A program made the position numbers and the translations under genes. The notes beneath the pieces are model-generated. The model made no database searches, was not told the DNA's origin, and saw only the letters and a program-made list of their open reading frames with translations. DNA of 64,000 nt from Methylotenera_A sp963701715. Lineage in GTDB: Bacteria; Pseudomonadota; Gammaproteobacteria; Burkholderiales; Methylophilaceae. The DNA is taken from positions 11,336-75,335 of the forward strand of contig CAVPAX010000008.1 of assembly GCA_963701715.1 (NCBI GenBank). The letters are read 5' to 3'. Shown piece after piece: positions 34,803 through 44,623 of the stretch; within the stretch, counting starts at the first letter, position 1; each line of letters begins with the position of its first letter.

Positions 34803-35195
34803 TTAGCGTTTAGAGAATTGTTTACGGCGACGTGCTTTGCGTAAGCCCACTTTTTTACGCTCTACTTCACGCGCATCACGCGTTACGAAACCAGCGTGTG
34901 ACAATGCACTTTTCAAAGCAGCATCGTAATCGATCAAAGCGCGCGTAATGCCGTGACGCACTGCGCCAGCTTGACCAGACTCACCACCACCAACAACGTT
35001 TACCATAATGTCGAAACTGGCTGTGTTATTAGTAAGCTCCAATGGCTGACGCAAAATCATACGTGAGGTCACACGTGAGAAATATTCGTCAGCAGGCTTA
35101 TCGTTCACAACGATATTACCTTTGCCAGATTTTAAAAACACACGCGCCACTGAGCTTTTGCGGCGGCCTGTACCATAATTGTATTTACCAATCAT
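34803..35195 (-). CDS. rpsI: 30S ribosomal protein S9
   Basis: S9 (130 residues) begins YNYGTGRRKSSVARVFLKSGKG and ends with the conserved basic tail GLRKARRRKQFSKR, which reaches the P-site tRNA. Length and motifs are standard. It follows rplM after 11 bases; the pair is a conserved operon. Confidence 0.98.
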   Translation of the reverse strand: MIGKYNYGTGRRKSSVARVFLKSGKGNIVVNDKPADEYFSRVTSRMILRQPLELTNNTASFDIMVNVVGGGESGQAGAVRHGITRALIDYDAALKSALSHAGFVTRDAREVERKKVGLRKARRRKQFSKR

Positions 35196-35206
35196 CTTAA
35201 TTTACC

Positions 35207-35635
35207 TTAGATAGTCAATGCTTGCGGTTGTTGTGCAGCATGTTCATGCTTGTCGCCAGCATAAACTTTCATTTTTTTAATCATTGCGTAACCCAGTGGG
35301 CCTTTTGGAAGCATGCCTTTTACTGCTTTTTCTAAAGCACGGCCTGGAAAACGGTCTTGCATCTTCGAGAATGTCGTTGTGCTGATACCGCCTGGGTAAC
35401 CAGAGTGACGGTGATATTCCTTATCAGTCGATTTAGCACCGGTTACTTTAATCTTGTCGGCGTTAATTACCACAATATAATCGCCAGTATCCACGTGCGG
35501 TGTGTAAATGGTCTTATGTTTACCACGTAAACGGTGCGCACAAGCACTTGCTAATCGACCCAATACCAAATCGGTTGCGTCAATCACAAACCAATCACGT
35601 TTTACTTCATGCGTTTTAGCAGAAAAAGTTTTCAT
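35207..35635 (-). CDS. rplM: 50S ribosomal protein L13
   Basis: L13 (142 residues) shows WFVIDATDLVLGRLAS, the RGKHKTIYTPHVDTGDYIVVINA block and GMLPKGPLGYAMIKKMKVYAG. Length is standard. It is the first gene of the rplM-rpsI operon; the promoter should lie in the 35636-35898 gap shared with the divergent FimV-like gene. Confidence 0.98.
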   Translation of the reverse strand: MKTFSAKTHEVKRDWFVIDATDLVLGRLASACAHRLRGKHKTIYTPHVDTGDYIVVINADKIKVTGAKSTDKEYHRHSGYPGGISTTTFSKMQDRFPGRALEKAVKGMLPKGPLGYAMIKKMKVYAGDKHEHAAQQPQALTI

Positions 35636-35898
35636 ATTCAGAACTACCCTGTTACTACACCCAATGTATAGCTTATAAAATCAAGAGGGCGGATTATATG
35701 CTTTTGAACAAAGGCTTGTCAATTGCCAAGCACGGATTATTTGTTGATTTTTAATGTAATTAAATTTTAAACGATAATTTTTTTAAGATTTTACTAGGCA
35801 GGCCGATATATTATTTAGTTGGCACACCGATTGCTTAGTATCAATGCAATAAATAATACATCGAAGCTGTAATTAAAATAAATTAACAGGTAAGCAAT

Positions 35899-37746
35899 AT
35901 GCGGAGCAATTATACACTTAAACAAGCGGTTATTACCGCATTGACCATGCTAGCCATCGGCATGCAGAATCAAGCACTGGCACTGGGTTTAGGTAATATT
36001 GAGGTTAAATCACACCTCGGACAACCTTTACGCGCAAACATCAAAATTCATGGGGCCAGCGAATTAAAAAATGAGGCTTGCTTTAGGGTTATTAATGATT
36101 ACAGCGCAGAAAATCAGCTGACGAATGTTTATTTAAAGTTATCTAAAGCTGTCGATGATGTTGCGATTTTGACACTTACCACCAACCAAGCCATCAGCGA
36201 GCCAATTGTTAATTTATCTATTATTGCAGAATGTGATGCTACCATGCGTCGCGATTACGTGTTGCTGCTGGATCCGCTTTTAACTGCAGAAGCTGAAGAC
36301 TCACCTGCTGAATCGCAAAGGAATACTGACGTCAAATCCGGTATCAACACAAATAGCACTGCTGAAACCTCCACACACAAGCAAACCATAAGTACACCTG
36401 TAGCCTCTCCTATTAAATCCTCTGGCAAAAAACAGAAAAATAAAAAAATATCCAATAAAAGCATCGTATTAACCGCCGGCTATCATGTTGAAAATTCTTC
36501 GAAAACAACCTCTATCAGCAGTGAAAACCGTGCGCCGGAAGAGCACAAACCGCGCTTAAGCATTTCTGGCGGCGATGCTTCCATGATTAATTTGAACAGC
36601 ACCCAGCTGCGTCTGGATAAAGAGTTGCATTTCACGCCGGAATCCGCACCACAAGCACTTGCAGCTGATATTGAAATACAGGACGAAATCACAGTGATGA
36701 ATAATCGTCTGGCACATCTTAAACAGCAAATCGACACTTTGGCACAAGCCAACTTAAAGCTTAAAAATGAGAACCAGCTTAAAGCACAACAGCTTAATGA
36801 AGCTAACTCATTAAATAATAAGTTAGATTTTATCGGATACATATTAGGCGGCGGGCTGATGATCGCTGGCGTCAATATTACAGACAAATGGCGCCGGCGC
36901 CGTCAAATGCAGAAACTTGAAAATGCAGAATTGTCTTGGATTAGCAACAGCCAATCGTCATCCAACTTTGACGGTTTAGAAGAATTTGATACAAATGATG
37001 ATTTCTTTGAGCAAGACACACATCAGGAATTAAACGTTGCCACTGAAAAACCAACCGAAATTGCCGTTGTTCCCGAGAGTACAAAGAGCGCAGAAACCAC
37101 TTTTACTGTCGAAGATTTTAATGCCGATCATAATGTTCTGGATCATGCGGATGTATTCCTATCTTATGGTCGAACCAGTCTGGCGATTCAGTTATTGCAA
37201 AACCATCTATTGGATTTCCCGAAACAATCGGTCACTATTTGGATGTATCTGCTCGATTTGCTTGCCAAAGAGAATCTAAAAGCCGTTTATGAACAAACCG
37301 CGCTTGAGTGCAAAGAACATTTTAATATCAAGATTGCGGAATTTTCCAGAAGTGAAAATGACCTGAATAGCACTTTAGAATCTTATCCTCGCATCACTGC
37401 CGGCCTGCAACAGGTTTGGGGTACGCCGGCCGCGCTGACTTACCTGGATGATTTAATTTACAACAGCCGCCTGGAAATTCGCGTAGGTTTCCATAAAAAC
37501 GTAATCGAAGAACTCCTTTTATTAAGAAGCGTGGCTCAGGAAGAATTAAAAACGGCCGAAGTCATTCAAATGGATGAAAAGAAACTGGCGCTGAAAGAGC
37601 TTAAAGAAGCACAGCTTACAGCAAAAAAGGAAGCCAAACTAAAACAAATAGATGAAATTGCGATTAAAGAGGCCGAAAAGCTGGCGCTGGAAGAAAAGGT
37701 AACACCTTTAGAAAGATTTGAATTTAATTTAGTCGAGTATAAATAA
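35899..37746 (+). CDS. FimV-like inner-membrane protein
   Basis: A 615-residue protein has a signal peptide (about 1-30, ending ALALG), then the FimV N-terminal domain: LGLGNIEVKSHLGQPLRANIKI through CDATMRRDYVLLLDPL. A variable linker follows, then a coiled coil (~270-315), one membrane helix (FIGYILGGGLMIAGVNI, ~315-332) and a cytoplasmic part with acidic residues, a FimV/TPR-like region (~410-540) and a highly charged Lys/Glu helix at the end. FimV in Pseudomonas organises polar type IV pili and binds peptidoglycan through LysM, which I do not see here. A role at the cell pole is inference from the family. Confidence 0.82.
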   Translation: MRSNYTLKQAVITALTMLAIGMQNQALALGLGNIEVKSHLGQPLRANIKIHGASELKNEACFRVINDYSAENQLTNVYLKLSKAVDDVAILTLTTNQAISEPIVNLSIIAECDATMRRDYVLLLDPLLTAEAEDSPAESQRNTDVKSGINTNSTAETSTHKQTISTPVASPIKSSGKKQKNKKISNKSIVLTAGYHVENSSKTTSISSENRAPEEHKPRLSISGGDASMINLNSTQLRLDKELHFTPESAPQALAADIEIQDEITVMNNRLAHLKQQIDTLAQANLKLKNENQLKAQQLNEANSLNNKLDFIGYILGGGLMIAGVNITDKWRRRRQMQKLENAELSWISNSQSSSNFDGLEEFDTNDDFFEQDTHQELNVATEKPTEIAVVPESTKSAETTFTVEDFNADHNVLDHADVFLSYGRTSLAIQLLQNHLLDFPKQSVTIWMYLLDLLAKENLKAVYEQTALECKEHFNIKIAEFSRSENDLNSTLESYPRITAGLQQVWGTPAALTYLDDLIYNSRLEIRVGFHKNVIEELLLLRSVAQEELKTAEVIQMDEKKLALKELKEAQLTAKKEAKLKQIDEIAIKEAEKLALEEKVTPLERFEFNLVEYK

Positions 37747-37753
37747 GCCGGAT

Positions 37754-38629
37754 TTAACGGATGATGTAATACTCTATTGCAAGGCCGATAAATATTACAA
37801 GGCCAATCCAGTTATTGTGTAAGAACGCCTTAAAACAATAGGTTTTATTACAGTCTTTTATTAAAACGTATTGCCTACAGACCAATACCAGAGCAGATCC
37901 CAAGCCTATGAAATAATACTTTCCATAACCCATGAATTTACCTACATACACAAGCAAACACAGCATGATGGCATAACAAATCATCACGGCGATTACGTCA
38001 TATTTACCAAAAAATATAGCAGAAGACTTAATGCCGATTTTTAAATCATCGTCCCGATCCACCATCGCATATTCCGTATCATAAGCCATTGCCCAAAACA
38101 CGTTGGCAGCCAGCAACACCCAAGCCACAGGCGGAATATAATCATTCACAGCGGCAAATGCCATCGGGATGCCAAAGCCAAATGCCACACCTAAATAAGC
38201 TTGCGGAATGGCCAAGAAACGTTTGGTAAACGGATAGGTTGCGGCCAAAAATAACGCAGCGAAAGATAGCAAAATCGTGGTTTTATTAAACAGCAGCACC
38301 AGCGCGAATGCCACCAGGCATAAGCTGGCAGCCAGTAAATATGCCTCTTTCAAGCTCACTTCTTTTGTGGCTAGCGGACGATTCTTGGTACGCTCAACAA
38401 AACCATCAAACTTGCTGTCCGCAATATCATTCATCACGCAGCCGGCACTGCGCATGAGCACGGCGCCTGTCACAAAAATCAGCAAGGTAATCCAATCTGG
38501 AATGCCGCGCGAAGCCAGCCATAGCGCCCAAAGCGTGGGCCACAGCAGCAGCAGAATGCCGATGGGTTTATCTAGACGCATCAAGCGTTCATAGACATCT
38601 AATTTTTTAGCTATATTTTCTAAATTCAT
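37754..38629 (-). CDS. ubiA: 4-hydroxybenzoate octaprenyltransferase
   Basis: UbiA (291 residues) is an integral membrane prenyltransferase of ubiquinone synthesis. It shows the two Asp-rich motifs NDIADSKFD and DTEYAMVDRDDD, the start RLDKPIGILLLLWPTLWALW and about eight hydrophobic helices. It overlaps ubiC by four bases and follows it, as in E. coli ubiCA. Length is normal. Confidence 0.97.
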   Translation of the reverse strand: MNLENIAKKLDVYERLMRLDKPIGILLLLWPTLWALWLASRGIPDWITLLIFVTGAVLMRSAGCVMNDIADSKFDGFVERTKNRPLATKEVSLKEAYLLAASLCLVAFALVLLFNKTTILLSFAALFLAATYPFTKRFLAIPQAYLGVAFGFGIPMAFAAVNDYIPPVAWVLLAANVFWAMAYDTEYAMVDRDDDLKIGIKSSAIFFGKYDVIAVMICYAIMLCLLVYVGKFMGYGKYYFIGLGSALVLVCRQYVLIKDCNKTYCFKAFLHNNWIGLVIFIGLAIEYYIIR

Positions 38630-39171
38630 TTCAACAATTCAGGCAGAAATATTTCTGTGACAAGAATTCTAGCGCAATTTAATTGAAACACCGAGCGCCG
38701 CGCCCACAACACTTTTGGTACTACTGGCATATGCTCTGCGACCCGCATGGATATTGGATGGTGGCGTGGCAGTTTTTTATATTCCAAGGGTGTGCGCTTT
38801 ACTTTTGGATTAGCGAACAAAGTCGCGCCGAGTGGTTTATTGCCTAGCCTGCCAAGCCCATTCCATGCGCCTCTCAGACTTGCTCTCGGCAACACACTAT
38901 GCGCAAACACCACAGGTTGATTGTTACCCATGAGCAGTACTTCGCGAATCAGCGCATGCTGGCTGACCTTCAATCCTAGTAGCGCAGCTTCATCCGTCAG
39001 CGCTTTGGCATTTTTTAATAGCACCGGCTGTACTGCAAAATCGCGGTAGCGTGCTTTCAAGCAAGCTGTCAGGGAGCTGTCATCTATTAACCAAGGCCGC
39101 AAACTGCCACTTCGTGACGGTTTGGTAAGCCATCCTGACTTTTTGTTATGATGATGTACGCGAATTTGCAT
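38626..39171 (-). CDS. ubiC: Chorismate lyase
   Basis: UbiC (181 residues) splits chorismate into 4-hydroxybenzoate and pyruvate, the first step of ubiquinone synthesis. Family features are SLRPWLIDDSSLT, REVLLMGNNQPVVFAHSVLPR and RPLGATLF-like NKPLGATLFAN. Order recG, ubiC, ubiA in one direction suggests a transcription unit; ubiC starts three bases after the recG stop. Confidence 0.93.
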   Translation of the reverse strand: MQIRVHHHNKKSGWLTKPSRSGSLRPWLIDDSSLTACLKARYRDFAVQPVLLKNAKALTDEAALLGLKVSQHALIREVLLMGNNQPVVFAHSVLPRASLRGAWNGLGRLGNKPLGATLFANPKVKRTPLEYKKLPRHHPISMRVAEHMPVVPKVLWARRSVFQLNCARILVTEIFLPELLK

Positions 39172-39174
39172 TGA

Positions 39175-41213
39175 TTAAACTTTCACCAAGTCGCCAGCGC
39201 AACCCATCCATCGTTCCAAATGTTTTTCTACTGCTTGCGGATATTCTTTTATGAGCTTATCAGCCATATTTTTCGCTGCTTCCAGCAAATCTGCGTCGCG
39301 CTCCAAATCTGCGATTTTCAGCATCGGTACGCCGCTTTGGCGCGTGCCTAAAAACTCACCCGGCCCGCGTAAATGCAAATCAGCCTGCGCAATGGCAAAA
39401 CCATCGTTACTTTCATAGATTACCTTAAGGCGTGCCCGCGCAGTTTCCGAAAGCTTGTTTTGGTATAGCAGGATACAGGTGCTTTTAGCCGCACCACGTC
39501 CCACTCGTCCGCGCAGCTGATGCAATTGGCTTAGACCTGAGCGCTCGGCATGCTCTATCACCATCAAACTGGCATTGGGCACATCCACACCCACCTCGAT
39601 TACCGTAGTAGCAACTAGCAATTGAACGTTGCCTGCACTAAATTGTGCCATGACTTCTTGTTTTTCGGCAGGCTTCATGCGGCCGTGCACTAGACCGATC
39701 TTGAGCTCGGGGAAAGTCGCCTGCATGTGTGAAAAAGTATCATTTGCAGTTTGCAATTGCAGCGCCTCGCTTTCTTCAATCAGCGGACACACCCAATAAG
39801 CCTGACTGCCAGCTATGCATGCCTCGCGCACGCGTTGTAAAACCTCTTTGCGCCGCTCATCTGAAACCAGCTTGGTCACAATCGGCGTGCGGCCAGGGGG
39901 CAATTCATCAATCACCGAAACATCCAAATCTGCTAAATAGCTCATGGAAAGCGTGCGCGGAATGGGTGTAGCAGACATCATGAGCTGATGCGGTTCAGGC
40001 TCGCCTTTCTTACGTAAAGCCAAACGTTGCTGCACACCAAAACGATGCTGCTCATCAATGATTGCAAGTCCAAGTTTATGGAATTGAACGGCCTCTTGAA
40101 ACAGGGCATGTGTACCTACGGCAAGTTGCGCATGACCGCTGGCAATATTTACCAAAGCGGCTTCACGCTCTTTTTTGCTTTGGCTGCCGGTAAGCCACGC
40201 AATATTCAACTCCAGCGGAGCAAGCCATGTTTCAAATTTTCGATAATGCTGCTCGGCTAAAATTTCAGTAGGTGCCATCAACACCACCTGCCAGCCGTGC
40301 TCAATAGCTTGTAACGCTGCCATACAAGCCACAATGGTCTTGCCGCTGCCTACATCACCCTGCAATAAGCGTTGCATAGGATGTGGCTGCATTAAATCTT
40401 GACTGATTTCGGCTACTACTTTTTGCTGGGCATGCGTTAAATAAAAGGTAAGTTCTGCAGTAATTTGGCCACTAATATTTTAGATAAGGCCATAGAAGGC
40501 GCATCAATACTGCGTCTGTGGGCATAATGCTTACGCATGGAAAGTTGTTGGGCAAGCAACTCGTCAAACGCCAACCTGCGCCATTCTGGTGTGCTACGAT
40601 TTTCCAGTGCGTTTAAATTGGCCTCTGGCGGCGGATTGTGCAAGGTATTGAGACTTGTTGCAAAGCTTGGCAGGTTTAAGCTTTTATACACACCCGCAGG
40701 CATGGTTTCATCCAATAAGTTTTGCTGCATGGCAAACTGGATCGCCTTGCGGATATTGGGTTGCGTAAGGCCGGCTGTGGTGGGATATACCGGTGTCAGC
40801 GTTTCTGCAACAGCCGTCTGGCTACCCACGTGTTTGCATTGCGGGTGCACCATTTCGTAACCAAAATAACCGTGCCGCACCTCGCCATATATGCGCAATT
40901 TTGTACCTACCTTTAGCGCCGCAATTTGACTTGGATAAAAATGTAGAAAGCGTAATGTTAGCTGCCCGCTGGCATCTTCTAACCTTGCAATTAAAGTTTT
41001 GCGCGGCTTATAAGTAACTTCTGCATGCACAATTTCACCCTCTACTTGCGCTGAATCGCCCAGCCGCAAATCACGAATCACAGTGATACGCGTTTCATCA
41101 ATATAACGCAGAGGTAAATGCAACAATAAGTCCTGAATAGACGAAAGACCAAGCTTATTAAGATTCGCAATTAATGGCTTGCTAAAAACTTTAAATTCGG
41201 CAAGTTTACTCAG
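39175..41213 (-). pseudogene. recG: ATP-dependent DNA helicase RecG, frameshifted
   Basis: RecG rescues stalled forks and processes Holliday junctions. The N-terminal wedge half (to 40437) and the helicase half (from 40392, here with LLQGDVGSGKT, DEQHRFGVQQR and the GRVGRG motif) are in different frames. The first half ends in ...KLLQNLPFI-stop; the sequence continues in another frame as LTHAQQKVVAEISQDL. One missing T in the CCTTTTATTTAA stretch near 40445 explains it. The upstream end also lacks a good start: the open frame reaches only a CTG at 41213 (AAAGG before it). The product would be ~680 residues if repaired. It is either a recent pseudogene, a sequence error, or two separately translated halves; the first two are more likely. 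Confidence 0.85.
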
Positions 41214-41258
41214 AAGGTACCTTTATTAAGCTCTATTAAAAAATAATGCAAAATATCG

Positions 41259-43487
41259 CTATTGGATTTTTTCTTCATTTTGGATACCTTTAACGCGGTT
41301 AATACGAACCACATCAGGTATTTTGCGTAAATTGCGCATTAAATCAGCTAAGTGTATGCGGTTGCGCACTTGCACTGTAAAGTTCACATTCGAATATTTA
41401 CTGCCGTCCGGCTCTTCTACGCTCACATTATCAATATTTGATCCTACATCCGAGATGCCAGCAGCGATTTTAGCCAGCATACCGCGCTCGTTAGCCACTA
41501 CCATACGTACGTTCACTTTAAACAATTTTTTATTGTCCGCATCCCATTCCACATCCAGCCATTTATCAGGATCCAGCTTAAATTTTCGTATGTTCGGACA
41601 ATCATGCGTATGAATGATGAGGCCTTTATCTTTGTTAATAAAGCCCAGAATTGGGTCTCCAGGAATTGGCCGGCAGCATTGTGCAAACTGTACGGCCATT
41701 CCCTCAGAGCCGGTAATGGTGATGCTATCAAATTTTTTGTGGGCATTTGATTTCGTATTTTCAACCCCATGCAAGTCTGGATTGCCTGCAGTTAGTTGAT
41801 GCGCCACCATCAGACTCACGCGTTTGCCTAAGCCAATATCAGTCAAAATCTCCGATTTATGCTTAGCACCATAATCGCGCATCACTTTCTGCCACTGTTT
41901 ATCCTGCACCGCGCTCGGATCAACATGCAAAGCCCTTAACGCCATATTGAGCATGCGCTCGCCCAGATGCGCGGATTCTGTGGCACGTAACGTTTTTAAA
42001 TAATGTCGTATATGTGAGCGCGCCTTGCCCGTCACAACATAATTGAGCCAGGCAGGGTTGGGCTTTGCCAAAGCAGCAGTAATAATTTCTACATTGTCAC
42101 CATTGTGCATCTCGGTACGCAAAGGCGCGAGCTCATTATTGATTTTAACTGCAACGCAGCTATTGCCTACATCGGTATGTACGGCATAAGCAAAATCTAC
42201 TGCCGTAGAACCTCTGGGAAGCGCTAATATATTGCCTTTGGGCGTAAATACATACACTTCATCCGGAAATAGGTCTACTTTAAAATTTTCTAAAAATTCG
42301 TAGGAATCGTCACTTTCAGTTTGAATTTCCAGCAAGCGCTGCAACCATTGATGTGTTTGTTGCTGTAATGCTGTGAGGTTGGCATCGGTTGTTTTATACA
42401 TCCAGTGCGCTGCTACGCCTGCATTGGCAATTTTATGCATTTCTTCGCTACGAATCTGCACTTCAATCGGTGTGCCAAATGGTCCAAATAAAGTGGTATG
42501 CAATGACTGATAGCCATTAGCTTTCGGAATCGCAATGTAATCTTTAAACTTCCCTGGTATCGGCTTGTACAATGCATGCAGGCAACCAAGCGCCAAATAA
42601 CAACTGGCGTTATCTTTTACCACCACCCTAAAACCGTAAATATCATGAACTTGAGCTAGTGCCGTGGCCTTGTTCATCATTTTACGATAAATACTATAGA
42701 GATGCTTCTCGCGACCTTTTACATCAGCTTCAATATGAGCGTCAGTCAAACGCTGTTTAATCTCATCCAGAATCTTGCTAATTACTTCTTTACGGTTACC
42801 GCGGGCAGCCATAATCGCTTTGGAAATCACACGGTAACGCATGGGATACAAATATTTAAAGCTTAAGTCCTCTAATTCCTGATAGATAATATTAAGGCCT
42901 AACCTATTAGCTATCGGTGCATAAATTTCCAGTGTTTCGCGTGCGATACGTTTTTGTTTTTCCGATTTCATCGCTTCTAGCGTTTGCATGTTATGCAATC
43001 TGTCGGCCAGCTTCACCAAAATCACGCGTACGTCCTGACTCATGGCCAGCAACATTTTGCGGAAATTTTCAGCCTGTGCCACCGTAGCACTTTGGAACTC
43101 GATTTTATCGAGCTTGGTAAGGCCGTCTACCAGTTCACCTACTTGTTTACCGAACTTCTCGGCAATTTCCTCGACTGCAACGCCGGTATCTTCCACCACA
43201 TCATGCAACAATGCAGCAAGCAAAGTAGGCAAATCCAGATGCAGTTTGGCCAAAATACAGGCAACCGCAACGGGATGCGAAATATAAGGCTCTCCCGTTT
43301 TGCGCGTCTGTCCTTCGTGAGCGGCTGCGGCATAACGGTAAGCAGCCCACACTTGTTCGATGTCGGCCTGACTAAAGTATTCTTTAAGTAAAAGCGTGAG
43401 CTGCGAGGTTTCGGAATCTGCCGGCAACAAAGGCGGTTCGGCAGATTGGAAGGGTTCCGCTGATGATTTAAGAGCGGTTTTTACCAT
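41259..43487 (-). CDS. spoT: Bifunctional (p)ppGpp synthetase/hydrolase
   Basis: A 742-residue RelA/SpoT homologue makes and degrades the alarmone (p)ppGpp. The N-terminal HD hydrolase is intact (HPVAVACILAKL, LLHDVVEDT, KLADRLHNMQTL). The synthetase domain has KGREKHLYSIYRKM and the YGFRVVV and GYQSLHTT blocks. A TGS domain (~400-460, VYVFTPKGNILALPRGSTAVDFAYAVHT) and a C-terminal ACT domain follow. The intact HD motif argues for a SpoT-type, hydrolysis-competent enzyme. It follows rpoZ and gmk as in E. coli, and DksA is encoded 34 kb away. Confidence 0.97.
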   Translation of the reverse strand: MVKTALKSSAEPFQSAEPPLLPADSETSQLTLLLKEYFSQADIEQVWAAYRYAAAAHEGQTRKTGEPYISHPVAVACILAKLHLDLPTLLAALLHDVVEDTGVAVEEIAEKFGKQVGELVDGLTKLDKIEFQSATVAQAENFRKMLLAMSQDVRVILVKLADRLHNMQTLEAMKSEKQKRIARETLEIYAPIANRLGLNIIYQELEDLSFKYLYPMRYRVISKAIMAARGNRKEVISKILDEIKQRLTDAHIEADVKGREKHLYSIYRKMMNKATALAQVHDIYGFRVVVKDNASCYLALGCLHALYKPIPGKFKDYIAIPKANGYQSLHTTLFGPFGTPIEVQIRSEEMHKIANAGVAAHWMYKTTDANLTALQQQTHQWLQRLLEIQTESDDSYEFLENFKVDLFPDEVYVFTPKGNILALPRGSTAVDFAYAVHTDVGNSCVAVKINNELAPLRTEMHNGDNVEIITAALAKPNPAWLNYVVTGKARSHIRHYLKTLRATESAHLGERMLNMALRALHVDPSAVQDKQWQKVMRDYGAKHKSEILTDIGLGKRVSLMVAHQLTAGNPDLHGVENTKSNAHKKFDSITITGSEGMAVQFAQCCRPIPGDPILGFINKDKGLIIHTHDCPNIRKFKLDPDKWLDVEWDADNKKLFKVNVRMVVANERGMLAKIAAGISDVGSNIDNVSVEEPDGSKYSNVNFTVQVRNRIHLADLMRNLRKIPDVVRINRVKGIQNEEKIQ

Positions 43488-43531
43488 GATTTTAAATGCG
43501 GGGATTACATACTCGAAGCTTGATTAGAAGC

Positions 43532-43744
43532 TTAAGAATGTGTGCGGTTTAAAATCTCTAAACCCACTTTACCTGCGGCAATTTCGCGCAGCGCCAGCAC
43601 TGTCGGCTTATCTTTTTGTCCAACGCCATGTACATATGGATCTGAGCCATTCGCCAGTTGGCGCGCACGATATGCTGCTACCAAGGTCAATTGAAATCGG
43701 TTAGGTATCTTTTCTAAACAATCATCTACGGTTATACGTGCCAT
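43532..43744 (-). CDS. rpoZ: DNA-directed RNA polymerase subunit omega
   Basis: Omega (70 residues) shows MARITVDDCLEKIPNRFQLTLVAAYRARQLANG and the KPTVLALREIAAGKVG end. It stabilises beta' and, in E. coli, forms part of a ppGpp site. It lies between gmk and spoT, the conserved order. Confidence 0.97.
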   Translation of the reverse strand: MARITVDDCLEKIPNRFQLTLVAAYRARQLANGSDPYVHGVGQKDKPTVLALREIAAGKVGLEILNRTHS

Positions 43745-43755
43745 TTTGTGTGCCT

Positions 43756-44367
43756 TTATGTTAGTTGCTGAATGAGAGTAGCGTAACGCTGTAACTGCGC
43801 CTGCAATTTAAGCCTGCTTGCGCGGATAATCGCCATTAGGTCTTGCAAAGCCGCTTCGAAGTTATCGTTAATTGTAACATAATCGAACTCCACTACATGA
43901 CGCATTTCTTCACGCGCCGCTGCAACACGCTTGGCAATGACTTCCGGACTGTCCTGTCCTCGATTGTTAAGTCTTTCCGCCAGAGTCTCTACCGACGGCG
44001 GGAGAATAAAAATGCTGATTGCCTGCGGGTAAAGCGTACGCACCTGTGCCGCACCTTGCCAATCAATCTCCAAAATTACATCAAAGCCGCCCTGTAGGGC
44101 AGTATCAACGGCGCTTTGCGAGGTGCCATATTTAGCGCCGTGCACATCTGCGCTTTCTAAAAATCCTCCCGCAGATAAAGTTTCCAGAAACTGGGCTTCA
44201 TTCACAAAATGATAATGCACACCATTTTCTTCACCACTACGGGGTGATCGCGTCGTGTGCGAGACAGAACGCTTAATTTGCGCATCTCTAGTCAGCAATG
44301 CCTCAACAAGACTGGTTTTTCCGGCACCAGAAGCAGCTGTGATAATGTAAAGATTACCTGGGATCAT
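43756..44367 (-). CDS. gmk: Guanylate kinase
   Basis: Gmk (203 residues) phosphorylates GMP to GDP. The P-loop is ASGAGKTSL near residue 13; SVSHTTRSPRSGEENGVHYHFV and LEIDWQGAAQVR are family signatures. It starts the gmk-rpoZ-spoT-recG group; the 12-base gap to rpoZ suggests co-transcription. Confidence 0.97.
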   Translation of the reverse strand: MIPGNLYIITAASGAGKTSLVEALLTRDAQIKRSVSHTTRSPRSGEENGVHYHFVNEAQFLETLSAGGFLESADVHGAKYGTSQSAVDTALQGGFDVILEIDWQGAAQVRTLYPQAISIFILPPSVETLAERLNNRGQDSPEVIAKRVAAAREEMRHVVEFDYVTINDNFEAALQDLMAIIRASRLKLQAQLQRYATLIQQLT

Positions 44368-44623
44368 ATTGATTAAATACCTTCATGTCTCTCAATCTTT
44401 GTTTAATGAATATTACGTAACAACAACATACCATCCATCCCTCGGACAAATTATCGCGCAGAAACTTACTCTTTTGTGTAATTTTTTATGCCCCAATCCA
44501 TGGGGATATTCCATGGTACTCGTCACTGCACAATATTATTATAAGAACTGACTTTCGGTCTGGTTATTGCTTATTTATTAATGTAAATAAAAAATAATCG
44601 TATCGATATCATGGAGTTAGCAT

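Noticed and set aside
36255..36887. Minus-strand ORFs opposite the FimV-like gene
   Set aside because: Shadow frames without start signals or family features.
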